DNA of 55,752 nt from Rhodanobacter sp. Its GTDB lineage: Bacteria > Pseudomonadota > Gammaproteobacteria > Xanthomonadales > Rhodanobacteraceae. The DNA lies in NCBI GenBank assembly GCA_004298505.1, contig SCRO01000113.1:1-55752 (forward strand). Reading direction: 5' to 3'. A program made the position numbers and the translations under genes. A model generated the notes under the pieces. The model was given only the letters and a program-made list of their open reading frames with translations, was not told the DNA's origin and searched no databases. Shown here piece by piece: positions 16,645 to 24,969 of the stretch; position 1 is the first letter of the stretch, and the number at the start of each line of letters is the position of its first letter.

Positions 16645-17841
16645 TCAGTGGGCTTTTTGCGCAAGGTTGGCGCTGATGATCTGTTCGGCTTCCACGTCGG
16701 CCTTGCTGGCCATCTGCTGGTAGACGTCGGTCTGTGCCACCGGCTGCCGGGCTGGCGCCGTAGCCAGCATCAGGCCCTTGTCCTGGGTGATGTCGACGGT
16801 AACTTCGGTGGACAGGCCGATCCGCAGCGGGTGCTGGTCCAGTTCCTGGTTGTCCAGCGAGATGCGTACCGGCACGCGCTGCACGACCTTGATCCAGTTG
16901 CCGGTGGCATTTTGCGCGGGCAGCAGCGAGAACACGCTACCGGTGCCGGCGCCCAGGCCGATCACCTTGCCGTGGAACTCGGCATCGTTACCGTACACAT
17001 CCGACACGATCTTGGCGGGCTGGCCGATGCGGATATGGCGCAGCTGGCTCTCCTTGAAGTTCGCCTCGATCCACAGATTGTGCAGCGGCACCACGGTCAT
17101 CAACTGTTGCCCGGGTTGCACGCTGTTGCCCAGTTGCACGCTGCGCTGGGCCACGTAACCGGAGACGGGCGCGTAGATCGCATCGCGCTGCGCGGCAATC
17201 CAGGCGGCGCTGAAGTTGGCGCGGGCCTGCAGCACGGCGGGGTTCTGCGCCACATCGGTGCCTTCGATCGCCGCATGCGCTGCCGCGGATTGTGCTTCGG
17301 CGGCGGCCAGTGCCGTGCGCGCCTGCGCGACGCCGTCGCGAAGGTGCTGCACGATCTCGGGCGATTCGGCGTGCGCGGCCAGCAGCGGCAGGCGGCGTGT
17401 GAGATCGGCTTCGGTCTTCTGCAATGCAAGCCGGGCCGTGGCCACTTGTGCATCGGCGCCGCTGGCTGAACTGGTCTGCTGACGCACGCTGCGCACGGCC
17501 TGCGCCAGCGCGCTGCGTGCCTGCTCCAGCCGCACCTTGCCGTCGGTGGGATCCAGTCGCACCAGTACCTGGCCGGCCACCACACGCTGGGTGTCGTCGG
17601 CCAGGATCGCTACCACCGTGCCGGGCACCTGCGCCGAGATTGCCACCTGATTGCCGCCGACGTAGGCGTTGTCGGTCACCACACGGGTGGAGAACACGAA
17701 GTACCACAGCAGGAACCAGGCCACGCCGGCGAGGATGAACACGCCGGTCACGATCAGCAGCGCGCGTCGGCGTTTGGCTGGATGCTTCGCCGCCATGCCG
17801 CTGTCGTTGGCGGAAGGCTTGTCGGTGTCAGTGGCGCTCAT
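16645..17841 (-). CDS. emrA: Efflux periplasmic adaptor EmrA
   Basis: HlyD-type membrane fusion protein bridging EmrB and the outer membrane channel. A cytosolic N-terminus is followed by one membrane helix (about residues 28-47). Then come the lipoyl half (NAYVGGNQVAISAQVPGTV), a long coiled-coil hairpin and the second lipoyl half (DAIYAPVSGYVAQRSVQLG). It is 398 residues long. ATG 17841 overlaps the outer membrane factor stop by 14 nt. Confidence 0.93.
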   Translation of the reverse strand: MSATDTDKPSANDSGMAAKHPAKRRRALLIVTGVFILAGVAWFLLWYFVFSTRVVTDNAYVGGNQVAISAQVPGTVVAILADDTQRVVAGQVLVRLDPTDGKVRLEQARSALAQAVRSVRQQTSSASGADAQVATARLALQKTEADLTRRLPLLAAHAESPEIVQHLRDGVAQARTALAAAEAQSAAAHAAIEGTDVAQNPAVLQARANFSAAWIAAQRDAIYAPVSGYVAQRSVQLGNSVQPGQQLMTVVPLHNLWIEANFKESQLRHIRIGQPAKIVSDVYGNDAEFHGKVIGLGAGTGSVFSLLPAQNATGNWIKVVQRVPVRISLDNQELDQHPLRIGLSTEVTVDITQDKGLMLATAPARQPVAQTDVYQQMASKADVEAEQIISANLAQKAH

Positions 17842-19309
17842 GGTCGGCAGCTCCGGCGGTAACAGTGGAAGTGGAGTTCGTGTCGGTGTGGTGCGGTGCC
17901 TGGTAGCCGCCACCCAGGGCCTTGATCAGGGACAGGTCCGTGCTCACGGCCTGCGCCTGCAACTGGGTCGCCGCGTCGCGTTGCTCTAGCAACTGCGCCT
18001 GTGCGGCGAGGCTCTCGCGCCCATCGCGCACGCCTTGCCTGGCGCGTGCTTGTGCGTTCGCCAGCAATTGCCTGTCGGCGTCCAGTTGCGCCTGCTGCTC
18101 ATGGCGCCGGGCCGCGATCTGCTGCGCGCTCAGCGCCTGCGTGGCCACTTCGCGCGCCGCGCTCAGTATGGTGCTGTTGTATTGCGCTACCGCCGCAGCG
18201 AGCTGGGCCTTGCTAGCGCCATAGTTCGCTTCAAGCGCGCCGCCGTTGAAGATCGGCAGGTGCAGTGCCGGGGTCAGTACAAACGTGCGGCTGCCGGCGG
18301 TCAGCAGCTTGCCCAGATCGATGCTGGACAGGCCGGCCAGCGCGCTGATGCTGAAGTCTGGAAAGAACTCGGCGCGCGCGGCGTCGGTCTTGCGTAGCGC
18401 GGCCTCGACCTGCCAGCGGCTGGCAGCGATGTCGGGGCGGCGGGCAATGAGGTCCAGGCGCACATCGGCAGGGAGGCTGCCATCCACGCCGGGTAATGCG
18501 TGCGGTTGGAGATCGGGCAGCTGATCCGGGGACAACCCCAAGAGTGACGCAAGCGAGACGCGGCGGATCTTTGCCGAACCATCCAGTGCCACGCGCATTT
18601 CACGCACATCGGCAAGCTGTGCACGCGCCTTCTGCGCCTCGTCCGGCAAGTCGACGCCCTGCCTCACGCGCAAGTCCGCAATCTGCTGGAACTGTTCCTC
18701 GGTGGCGAGCAGCTGGTCGGCCAGGTGCAGACGTGCCCGATCGGCTTGCCAGCCGAAGTAGGTATCGGCCACGGCATATTGAAGCGCCAGCGCGGCGGCG
18801 CTGCGTTCGGCTTCGGCGGCATGTGCCTGGTCCAGCGCGGCCTCCATTGTCGCGCGCTTCTTGCCCCACCAGTCGAAGTCGTAATTCAGCTGCGCACCGA
18901 TATCGGCCTGGTTGTACCAGCTGAAACCGAGGAACTGGTCGGGTATCAGCCCGTGATCGCTCAGGCGTTGCCGGGTGACCTGGGCACTGCCGTTCACCGA
19001 CAGTCCCAGTTGTGCCGCCGCCAGTCTGGCCGACTGCCCGGCGTTGTTGACGCGACTCTGTGCCAGCGCCAGATTCGGCGACTGCCGCATGGCGCGATCC
19101 ATCAGCTCATCCAGCTGTGGGTCTTGATATTGCCGCCACCATTGGGTCGTGGGCCAGCCGGTGCGTGCCGGAGCCTGTAGTCCGGCGAGCGGCACATCGT
19201 CGCGCAGAGCCGGCTGGTCGAGCCTGGCAGGTGCGTGGGCGCAAGCGCCCAGCATCAGCACGAGCGCGGCAGCCAGCAGCGTGCGGCCGCGAAGCGGGGC
19301 GTGCTTCAT
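17828..19309 (-). CDS. Outer membrane efflux lipoprotein, NodT/OprM type
   Basis: TolC-like outer membrane channel completing the Emr pump. A lipoprotein signal with lipobox LGAC lies at residues 20-23 (MKHAPLRGRTLLAAALVLMLGAC). Two repeated OEP domains follow, with typical segments (QWWRQYQDPQLDELMDRA and FPDFSISALAGL). I chose ATG 19309 because AAGGA lies 7 nt upstream; an ATG five codons earlier overlaps the marR stop. It is about 493 residues long. Confidence 0.9.
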   Translation of the reverse strand: MKHAPLRGRTLLAAALVLMLGACAHAPARLDQPALRDDVPLAGLQAPARTGWPTTQWWRQYQDPQLDELMDRAMRQSPNLALAQSRVNNAGQSARLAAAQLGLSVNGSAQVTRQRLSDHGLIPDQFLGFSWYNQADIGAQLNYDFDWWGKKRATMEAALDQAHAAEAERSAAALALQYAVADTYFGWQADRARLHLADQLLATEEQFQQIADLRVRQGVDLPDEAQKARAQLADVREMRVALDGSAKIRRVSLASLLGLSPDQLPDLQPHALPGVDGSLPADVRLDLIARRPDIAASRWQVEAALRKTDAARAEFFPDFSISALAGLSSIDLGKLLTAGSRTFVLTPALHLPIFNGGALEANYGASKAQLAAAVAQYNSTILSAAREVATQALSAQQIAARRHEQQAQLDADRQLLANAQARARQGVRDGRESLAAQAQLLEQRDAATQLQAQAVSTDLSLIKALGGGYQAPHHTDTNSTSTVTAGAADHERH

Positions 19310-19320
19310 CTCGGGTTCCT

Positions 19321-19845
19321 TCATGGGAGGCGGTGTTCGCTCAACTGGTCGATGTTGGCGGCAAGTTTGCGCAGCAGTCGGTCAAGCTGGCGCTTGTCGG
19401 TCGTGCTGAAGCCGGCGAACATGTTGCCGAGCTGCGGGAACATCGGCGGCAGCATCTTCTGTACGAGGCGTCGTCCGGCGGGCTTGATGCGGATCTGTAC
19501 GCGGCGGCGATCCTCTTCGTTGGCGCCACGGCTGATCAGACCGCGCTTGACCAGCGCATTGGCGATATGCGTCATGTTGGTCGCACCCTGGGTGGCGTAC
19601 TCGCATAGTTCGCCCGGGGTCGAGCTGCCGTCGGGGCGGCTGTACAGGATCATCAGGGTCAGGAATTCGCTGTGGTTGAGCTGGTGCGGCTTGAGCCTGG
19701 ATTCCAGCTCGCGTTCGATGGTACTGCCAAGCATCAGCATCAGCCGCGACAGCCGCGCTTCCGACGCAGGCATCTCGGGGATGATCTGGCCGACCCGGTC
19801 GATCCCCGCGTCCATCATCGCAATACAGCTCGCCAAGCTTGTCAT
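19321..19845 (-). CDS. MarR-family transcriptional repressor
   Basis: Winged-helix dimer, first gene of the efflux operon and probably its ligand-responsive repressor. It has 174 residues. The helix-turn-helix and wing are visible in LCEYATQGATNMTHIANALVKRG and DRRRVQIRIKPAGR. It resembles EmrR-type regulators that sit in front of emrAB. A palindromic candidate operator lies just upstream of its start. Confidence 0.92.
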   Translation of the reverse strand: MTSLASCIAMMDAGIDRVGQIIPEMPASEARLSRLMLMLGSTIERELESRLKPHQLNHSEFLTLMILYSRPDGSSTPGELCEYATQGATNMTHIANALVKRGLISRGANEEDRRRVQIRIKPAGRRLVQKMLPPMFPQLGNMFAGFSTTDKRQLDRLLRKLAANIDQLSEHRLP

Positions 19846-19872
19846 TTCACTGATTCATATTTCACCAGTGAA
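19846..19872 (-). promoter_or_regulatory. Candidate MarR operator
   Basis: The palindrome TTCACCAGTGAA (19861-19872) has 5-bp arms around two central bases. A second half-site TTCACTG lies at 19846-19852, giving TTCACTG and CAGTGAA arms across the stretch. It begins directly upstream of the marR start codon, where binding would block the promoter. The size and spacing are typical of MarR sites. Confidence 0.5.
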
Positions 19873-19924
19873 GTAAAATAGCAGTCGTGGCATAGTGCTG
19901 GCAAGTGACCGATGGTCTGTCGCG

Positions 19925-20692
19925 TCAGCCTAGTCCGAACAGGTGGCGGGCGTTGGCCGTAGTGGCGTCGGCGACGTGTTGTTGCGATTCGCCGCGCAGC
20001 TCGGCAACACAACGCAGCACCTCGGTGACCCGGGCTGGCTCGTTGCGCTGGCCGCGATGGGCGGCGTCAGGCTGGTCCGGCGCGTCGCTTTCCAGCAGCA
20101 GGAACTCGATAGGCATCTTCGCCACGATGCGACGCAATCGTTGCGCGCGCTCATAAGTAACCGGCCCCCCGATACCGATATGGAAGCCGAGATCCCACAG
20201 CTGCCGTGCCTGTTGCTCGCTACCTGAGAAACTGTGCACCACGCCGCGCAAGCCTTTGCATCGGCGCAGTGTGAGGCTGACTTCCTCCAGCGCCTGGCGA
20301 GCATGCACGATCACCGGCAGGCCCCGCGCTTGTGCGAGCTGGAGCTGGTTCATGAAATAGAAGCGTTGCTGATCGCGGTCCGCTTCCGACAGGTGAAAAT
20401 CGAGTCCGATCTCGCCCACGGCGACCGCCGAACCATCGGCCAGCCACGCCTCCAGGCGATCGAGATACTCCGGCGCATGCCGGGCACGATAGACCGGGTG
20501 CAGGCCATAGGCCGGGTGGATGCCGGATCGGCCCGTGCACAATTCCTTGATGCGTGACCAGCTTTCGATGTCGACAGCGGGTACGATCATGTGGTGTATC
20601 CCGATGTCCGCGGCGCGCTCGATCACCACGCTGCGATCAGTGTCGAATGCTGCGTGGTCGAGGTGGACATGGCTGTCGACTAGAGGGCGCAT
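19925..20692 (-). CDS. tatD: TatD-family metal-dependent DNase/hydrolase
   Basis: TIM-barrel amidohydrolase-like nuclease of 255 residues. Metal ligands are visible in SHVHLDH near the N-terminus, GEIGLDF, VIVHAR, HSFSGS and LLESDAP, the full TatD set. The start at 20692 (MRPLVDSHVH) fits the family; upstream codons are non-conserved. It stands alone between the efflux operon and the lipoprotein genes. Confidence 0.9.
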   Translation of the reverse strand: MRPLVDSHVHLDHAAFDTDRSVVIERAADIGIHHMIVPAVDIESWSRIKELCTGRSGIHPAYGLHPVYRARHAPEYLDRLEAWLADGSAVAVGEIGLDFHLSEADRDQQRFYFMNQLQLAQARGLPVIVHARQALEEVSLTLRRCKGLRGVVHSFSGSEQQARQLWDLGFHIGIGGPVTYERAQRLRRIVAKMPIEFLLLESDAPDQPDAAHRGQRNEPARVTEVLRCVAELRGESQQHVADATTANARHLFGLG

Positions 20693-20864
20693 GGGCGGGT
20701 ATCCGGCGGTTTGCGCATGGTGTCGCGGCTTGCGCGTGAAGGCGGCGTTATGAACGCGATGTAGCTGGGATTCAGCTGCACGCCGGTTCAATGACTCCGG
20801 AGATGATTACGTCCGCTGCACATTGCGGACATTACGCTGCATGAAACATGAGGAGAACATGGTG

Positions 20865-21446
20865 ATGAACAGTTTGATGCTCAATGTCTTCAAGGTGGGG
20901 ATTGCCGCGGCCCTGGTGACTGGTGTTTCCGCCTGCAATCGCAGTGCGGATGCAGGCGCCTCGACGGACGCGGCCAATACCGGCGCCAGCGCTGACGCCG
21001 GGGTGAAGTACGCCAAGGTGGTCAGTGTCAATCCGGTGCGCTCTACGGTGAACAACCCGAAGCAGGTCTGTCGTGACGAAACGGTAACGCACACGGCTCC
21101 GCCCAGGGATCAGCATCGCATCGCCGGCACGGCGATCGGTGCCGTGGTCGGTGGGTTGGTCGGCAATCAGGTCGGTGGTGGCAAGGGCAAGACACTGGCC
21201 ACGGTGGCCGGCGCTGTCGGAGGCGGGTATGCGGGCAACCGGATCGAGGCCAGCCGTCAGCAAGGCCAGGTCACCACGTCCGTTGAGCGCAAGTGCCACA
21301 CCGTCAACAACACCAGTAGCAAGATCGTTGGTTACGATGTCAGCTACGTCTACAACGGCGTCACCCGTACGGTGCGCATGGATCACGATCCCGGTGATCG
21401 GGTGCAGGTGCAGGAGGGCGTGACTGCGGTATCGGACGCGCACTGA
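20865..21446 (+). CDS. Glycine-zipper lipoprotein (17-kDa antigen type), copy 1
   Basis: Predicted envelope lipoprotein of about 193 residues. A signal peptide ends in a lipobox-like VSAC, followed by a low-complexity Ala/Asp linker and a glycine-zipper 2TM segment (GTAIGAVVGGLVGNQVGGGKGK, then AGAVGGGYAGNRIE). The C-terminal beta domain reads YDVSYVYNGVTRTVRMDHDPG. AGGAG at 20851-20855 fits ATG 20865 (9-nt spacing); ATG 20859 is an alternative. Function is unknown beyond outer-membrane association. A related gene follows after 28 bp. Confidence 0.82.
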   Translation: MNSLMLNVFKVGIAAALVTGVSACNRSADAGASTDAANTGASADAGVKYAKVVSVNPVRSTVNNPKQVCRDETVTHTAPPRDQHRIAGTAIGAVVGGLVGNQVGGGKGKTLATVAGAVGGGYAGNRIEASRQQGQVTTSVERKCHTVNNTSSKIVGYDVSYVYNGVTRTVRMDHDPGDRVQVQEGVTAVSDAH

Positions 21447-21474
21447 GCCCAACCAAACCACAGGAAATCACACA

Positions 21475-21957
21475 ATGAATGCATTGAGTGGAAAGATTGC
21501 ACTCGCAGCGGTGATGACCGCTGGCCTGGGGCTCGCCGGTTGCGTCACGCAACCCTATGGCAATAGCGGCTACTCCCAGGGTCGGTCACCTGGCTACTCC
21601 AGTCAATCGGCGCGTTGCAACACCTGTGGCGTGGTACAGGAAGTGCAGCAGGTTTACGTCCAGGACAACGGCCACGGCGGTACGCTCGGAGCCATCATCG
21701 GCGCGGTGGCCGGAGGCGTCCTCGGCAACCAGGTCGGCAAGGGCGATGGTCGCAAGGCCGCGACCGTGGCAGGTGCGGTGGCCGGCGGCGTGGTTGGTAA
21801 CCAGGTCGGCAAGCGCAGCGGTGGCCAGGATACGGCGTGGCGCATCGTGGTTCGGCTCGACGATGGGCGTTATGCGACCGTGACCCAGCGTGAGAATCCC
21901 GGCTTGCGCAGGGGTGACTACGTCGAGGTGCGCAACGACCGCGTGTACGCACGCTGA
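21475..21957 (+). CDS. Glycine-zipper lipoprotein (17-kDa antigen type), copy 2
   Basis: Predicted 160-residue envelope lipoprotein with signal and lipobox (LGLAGC), a short Ser/Tyr/Gly linker and CNTCG. Two glycine-zipper helices follow (IIGAVAGGVLGNQVGKGDGRK, then AGAVAGGVVGNQVGKRSGGQ), with a C-terminal domain WRIVVRLDDGRYATVTQ. It shares the domain plan of the gene before it, which suggests an old tandem duplication. AGGAAA precedes the ATG. A strong terminator follows. Confidence 0.82.
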   Translation: MNALSGKIALAAVMTAGLGLAGCVTQPYGNSGYSQGRSPGYSSQSARCNTCGVVQEVQQVYVQDNGHGGTLGAIIGAVAGGVLGNQVGKGDGRKAATVAGAVAGGVVGNQVGKRSGGQDTAWRIVVRLDDGRYATVTQRENPGLRRGDYVEVRNDRVYAR

Positions 21958-21970
21958 CATTGCGATAGCG

Positions 21971-22030
21971 TTTTGGCCGTCTAGACGGCCAAAACAAAGA
22001 GGGGGCATCTCGCGATGTCCCCTCTTTGTT
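21971..22030. terminator. Palindrome plus bidirectional terminator hairpin
   Basis: A perfect 24-bp palindrome (TTTTGGCCGTCT and its complement) at 21971-21994 abuts a second hairpin at 21995-22030. The second has arms CAAAGAGGGG and CCCCTCTTTG extended inward by GCATC/GATGT and is followed by TTTTG. It lies between convergent genes ending at 21957 and 22053 and can serve both. Confidence 0.8.
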
Positions 22031-22052
22031 TTGCGTCCACTGGCGGACGGAT

Positions 22053-22487
22053 TCAGTTCACGGCGTAGAACGCGTGATCCCCAATCGTTACACTCGCATG
22101 GTTATGCGACCAGAGCGGCGAGATCGCGGTGGTGGCGAAATGATCGGCGTGCGGCACCAGCATGTGGCGCTGCGCTGGCGGAAGTTGCCAGTTGTGGATC
22201 GAGTTGCCGGCAACATCCCAGGCCTTGATGAAGGCATTCGGGTTGTTGATCTCGAATGAGCCAGGTGTGGTAGTGGTGGCGAACTGATGCGGCGCCGTTA
22301 CCACCTTGCACACCGTGTTGCCGTAATTGCCGCGGTCGCGGCGGCGCAAGGCCACCTCGGCTACCGCGAGCTGGCCGAGCGTCGGCTCACTGCGTGCTTC
22401 CAGATAGACCGTGGTGGCCAGACAAGCCTGGTCTGCCACCGGCTGCGGCATCAGTGTCGTCAGCCACAACAACAACGAAAGTTTCAT
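22053..22487 (-). CDS. SleB-like cell wall hydrolase
   Basis: Small secreted protein (144 residues) of the Hydrolase_2/SleB family, which cleaves peptidoglycan as a lytic transglycosylase or amidase-like enzyme. An N-terminal signal (MKLSLLLWLTTLMPQPV) precedes the family core: the acidic residue in TVYLEARSEP, then GQLAVAEVALRRR and NYGNTVCKVV, and FSSP-like segments later. The start at 22487 has GGAGG 6 nt upstream. It is shorter than most family members. Confidence 0.78.
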   Translation of the reverse strand: MKLSLLLWLTTLMPQPVADQACLATTVYLEARSEPTLGQLAVAEVALRRRDRGNYGNTVCKVVTAPHQFATTTTPGSFEINNPNAFIKAWDVAGNSIHNWQLPPAQRHMLVPHADHFATTAISPLWSHNHASVTIGDHAFYAVN

Positions 22488-22960
22488 TTCTGCCTCCAGC
22501 GTGCTGTACGCGCGAAGCGATTGCAGCTTCGCGCGCCGTTGCGATGGACGGGCGGGCAGGCCGTTCCACCTGGATCTGTCGCCACGACCGAAACTTGTGG
22601 CCATGGCGCTTTGCCACGGGATTGTGGCGGTCCGAACGGCGATACAAGGCCGAACGTCATCGGAGTTATCCGGCGTTGCGCGGCCGCGGCCGCGTTGGCC
22701 GTATTGCATCCGACTGCTTCACACTCGTTGATGGCGAGGCGATGATCCATCCGGTTGTTGTTGCCGGGTCGCGCCGATACGGATACTTCCGGTTCGTCGC
22801 GTCAATCGGCACCCCGCTTTCCGGATGCCGCAATATTCGATCGGCGCAGCCTAGTGGGCGAAATCGCCGCTGGCAAGTGCCGCGTTGCCGAAGTTTAACC
22901 TGTACTCACGATACCTTGACAAGTGCCATCGCGAAATTCGTGCGCGATGGTAGGCAACAT
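22488..22960. other. Gene-free stretch with a stem-loop
   Basis: I see no coding gene on either strand here. A perfect 10-bp hairpin, CGCGCGAAGC (22509-22518) with GCTTCGCGCG (22526-22535), lies in the leader of the cell wall hydrolase gene. The remainder probably holds the promoter of that gene, but no clear boxes stand out. Confidence 0.5.
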
Positions 22961-23764
22961 TCATGCCGGCCACGATGTGTAGAGCCTTATCGCGGCGGGG
23001 TTGTCGAAAGCATGTTCGGTGGCCGTATTTGCCCGCGCCGCAACGTCATCGTTCAGCGCCAGCAGTGCTTCGATGCCGTCGTCGCCGATGACAACATCAA
23101 GCACGCAGCCCACTTCAATCCCGTCGATGCGCAGCACCTCGCCGGCTGGTATCGGTTGCGACAACGTGCCGCGGTGCAAGTGCCGCTTGTGCCCGCCACG
23201 AAAGTGCAGGCGGGCCACGATTTCCTGGCCGGGATAGCAGCCCTTGTCAACGGTCACTGCCTGCAGACGCTGCAGCGAAATTGCCGGCGGCAGCAGCGTA
23301 TCGAGCGCGGAATCCGGCAACCACGGCCAACCTTCGCGCAATTGCAGCAACCGCCATGCATCATCCGGGTCTTGCAGCGCGACGATGTCCAGGCCGTGGG
23401 ATCCGCATCCCAGCGAGATGGAATCTTCATCCTGGCTCACGGCATGCATCGGCCGGGCCGCACCAGTACTCAGCGCGCGCATCGGCAGCGCGGCAAGCTT
23501 GAGCTTCGAGCGGAATACGAAACGGCGCAGCGAGTCGACCATCGCGGTCGCGCTGCCTCCGCGCAGCAGCAACAGGTAGCGCTCCTGCTCAAGCCGGACC
23601 AGATGGAACAGCGCGCGCACGCGCCCCTTTGCATCCAGCCACGCGCTGAATTGCCACTGGCCGATGGCAAGGGAATCAACCTTGCTGCTGAATTGCGCTT
23701 GCGCAAACGACGCTGCGTCCGGGCCTTCGAGCAACAGCGTTTCGGCGGGAGGCGATGCTTTCAT
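22961..23764 (-). CDS. ygfZ: Folate-binding Fe-S repair protein YgfZ
   Basis: Tetrahydrofolate-dependent protein needed for the activity of some iron-sulfur enzymes. The signature KGCYPGQE is at residues 174-181, and the GcvT-like fold segments are present (EGPDAASFAQAQFSSKV, WLDAKGRVRALF). It is 267 residues long from ATG 23764. It is divergent from the succinate dehydrogenase operon, whose SdhB is an Fe-S protein, and this is a common neighbourhood. Confidence 0.92.
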   Translation of the reverse strand: MKASPPAETLLLEGPDAASFAQAQFSSKVDSLAIGQWQFSAWLDAKGRVRALFHLVRLEQERYLLLLRGGSATAMVDSLRRFVFRSKLKLAALPMRALSTGAARPMHAVSQDEDSISLGCGSHGLDIVALQDPDDAWRLLQLREGWPWLPDSALDTLLPPAISLQRLQAVTVDKGCYPGQEIVARLHFRGGHKRHLHRGTLSQPIPAGEVLRIDGIEVGCVLDVVIGDDGIEALLALNDDVAARANTATEHAFDNPAAIRLYTSWPA

Positions 23765-23895
23765 GCTTGTCCAAGATGGGGGCCGTCGGGCGCCGGCACA
23801 AGTGGTACGGGTCGTCGGAACGAGGGCTACGGTCTGTCTGTCAATAGTTGTGTTGCATGGCGTCAAGTATTAATCTTTGTTGGTTAGGAAACGCC

Positions 23896-24063
23896 ATGCC
23901 CAATAGCTCAACTCCCGTCGAATCCACACCTGCTCCCGTTACGCCAGACACGGTCGCCGTTCCGGTCGACCCGTCGCGTGACAAGGCAGATGCAGAGCGT
24001 CCGGCTCTGGATCCCACACGTTATGGCGACTGGGAAAAGAACGGGCGTTGTATCGATTTCTGA
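23896..24063 (+). CDS. DUF1674/SDHAF4-like succinate dehydrogenase assembly factor
   Basis: A 55-residue protein with a variable Pro/Val-rich N-terminus. It has the DUF1674 C-terminus, PTRYGDWEKNGRCIDF, ending in the usual ID(F) residues. The eukaryotic homologue SDHAF4 protects flavinylated SdhA before assembly. AGGAA lies 5 nt before ATG 23896. Its position as first gene of the sdh run supports the role. Confidence 0.85.
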   Translation: MPNSSTPVESTPAPVTPDTVAVPVDPSRDKADAERPALDPTRYGDWEKNGRCIDF

Positions 24064-24148
24064 TCGTTGCAGGGCGTGTTGCGAAGTCGGTACATCGAAG
24101 CGGGGCAAGTGCGACAACGACACCAGCGATTCCACAGAGGATGCCGCC

Positions 24149-24544
24149 ATGGCAGAAACGCAACGACCGCTCTCTCCGCACTTGCAGATTTACCGCAAGC
24201 AGGTGCAGATGATGACCTCCATCACGCATCGCGCTACCGGTGTCGCCTTGGCGGTCGGCAGCCTGCTGGTGGTCTATGGCCTGCTGCAGTTGGCCGCCGG
24301 CGAAGGTAGTTTCAACAGCTTCAGGCACCTCATGGGCAACCCGGTCGGTGTGATTCTGTTGCTCGGCTGGAGCTGGGCGCTGTTCTTCCATCTGTGCAAC
24401 GGCATCCGACATCTCATCCAGGATGCCGGGCTCGGTTACGAGATTCCCCAGTTCGTGCGCTCCAGCTGGCTGTCGGTGGCCGGCAGCGTCGTGCTTACGG
24501 TGCTGGTATGGGCTTATGTATTGATGGCGGGAGGTGCGGCATGA
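24149..24544 (+). CDS. sdhC: Succinate dehydrogenase cytochrome b556 subunit SdhC
   Basis: Membrane anchor of complex II that carries heme b and half of the quinone site. It has 131 residues and three helices. Family motifs are RPLSPHLQIYR, SITHRATGVAL, and the heme-ligand region LFFHLCNGIRHLIQD. It begins with MAETQRPLSPH and overlaps sdhD by 4 nt (ATGA). Confidence 0.95.
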   Translation: MAETQRPLSPHLQIYRKQVQMMTSITHRATGVALAVGSLLVVYGLLQLAAGEGSFNSFRHLMGNPVGVILLLGWSWALFFHLCNGIRHLIQDAGLGYEIPQFVRSSWLSVAGSVVLTVLVWAYVLMAGGAA

Positions 24545-24945
24545 GCGCGAAGGACACGGGGGTGGAGGATCGCCGCGATCCGATGAAGATCGCCCGCGGT
24601 CTGGGTTCGGCTCAATCCGGCGTGGACCACTGGTGGGTTCAGCGGCTGACCGCCGCGGCGCTGGTGCTGCTTGGCATCTGGTTCGTGGTCATCGTGCTGC
24701 GTCTGTTGCATGCCGACTACGCCACGGCACGCGCTGCCGTGGCCCAGCCCTGGAACGCACTGCTGCTGATTGCGTTCGTGCTCACCATGTTCTGGCATGC
24801 GGTGCTCGGGTTGCAGGTGGTGATCGAGGATTACGTGCATACGCGCTGGAAGGAAGTCGTTCTCCTGGTCGCAATCAAGTTTCTCGCGGTGCTGGGCGCG
24901 CTGGCGGGCGTGCTGGCCGTGTTGCGCATTGCGCTGACCCCATAA
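24541..24945 (+). CDS. sdhD: Succinate dehydrogenase membrane anchor SdhD
   Basis: Second membrane anchor of complex II. It has 134 residues and three helices. The N-terminal GLGSAQSGVDHWWVQRLTAA and HAVLGLQVVIEDYVH match the SdhD family; this His region contributes to heme b or quinone binding. It starts within the sdhC stop, and sdhA follows after 24 bp. Confidence 0.94.
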   Translation: MSAKDTGVEDRRDPMKIARGLGSAQSGVDHWWVQRLTAAALVLLGIWFVVIVLRLLHADYATARAAVAQPWNALLLIAFVLTMFWHAVLGLQVVIEDYVHTRWKEVVLLVAIKFLAVLGALAGVLAVLRIALTP

Positions 24946-24969
24946 GACAAAACGCGAGGCCGGGATTTC

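Noticed and set aside
22394..23887. A 497-codon plus-strand frame across the hydrolase leader and ygfZ
   Set aside because: It is antisense to ygfZ, whose KGCYPGQE motif and start are clear; the composition is Arg/Ala/His rich like other shadows.
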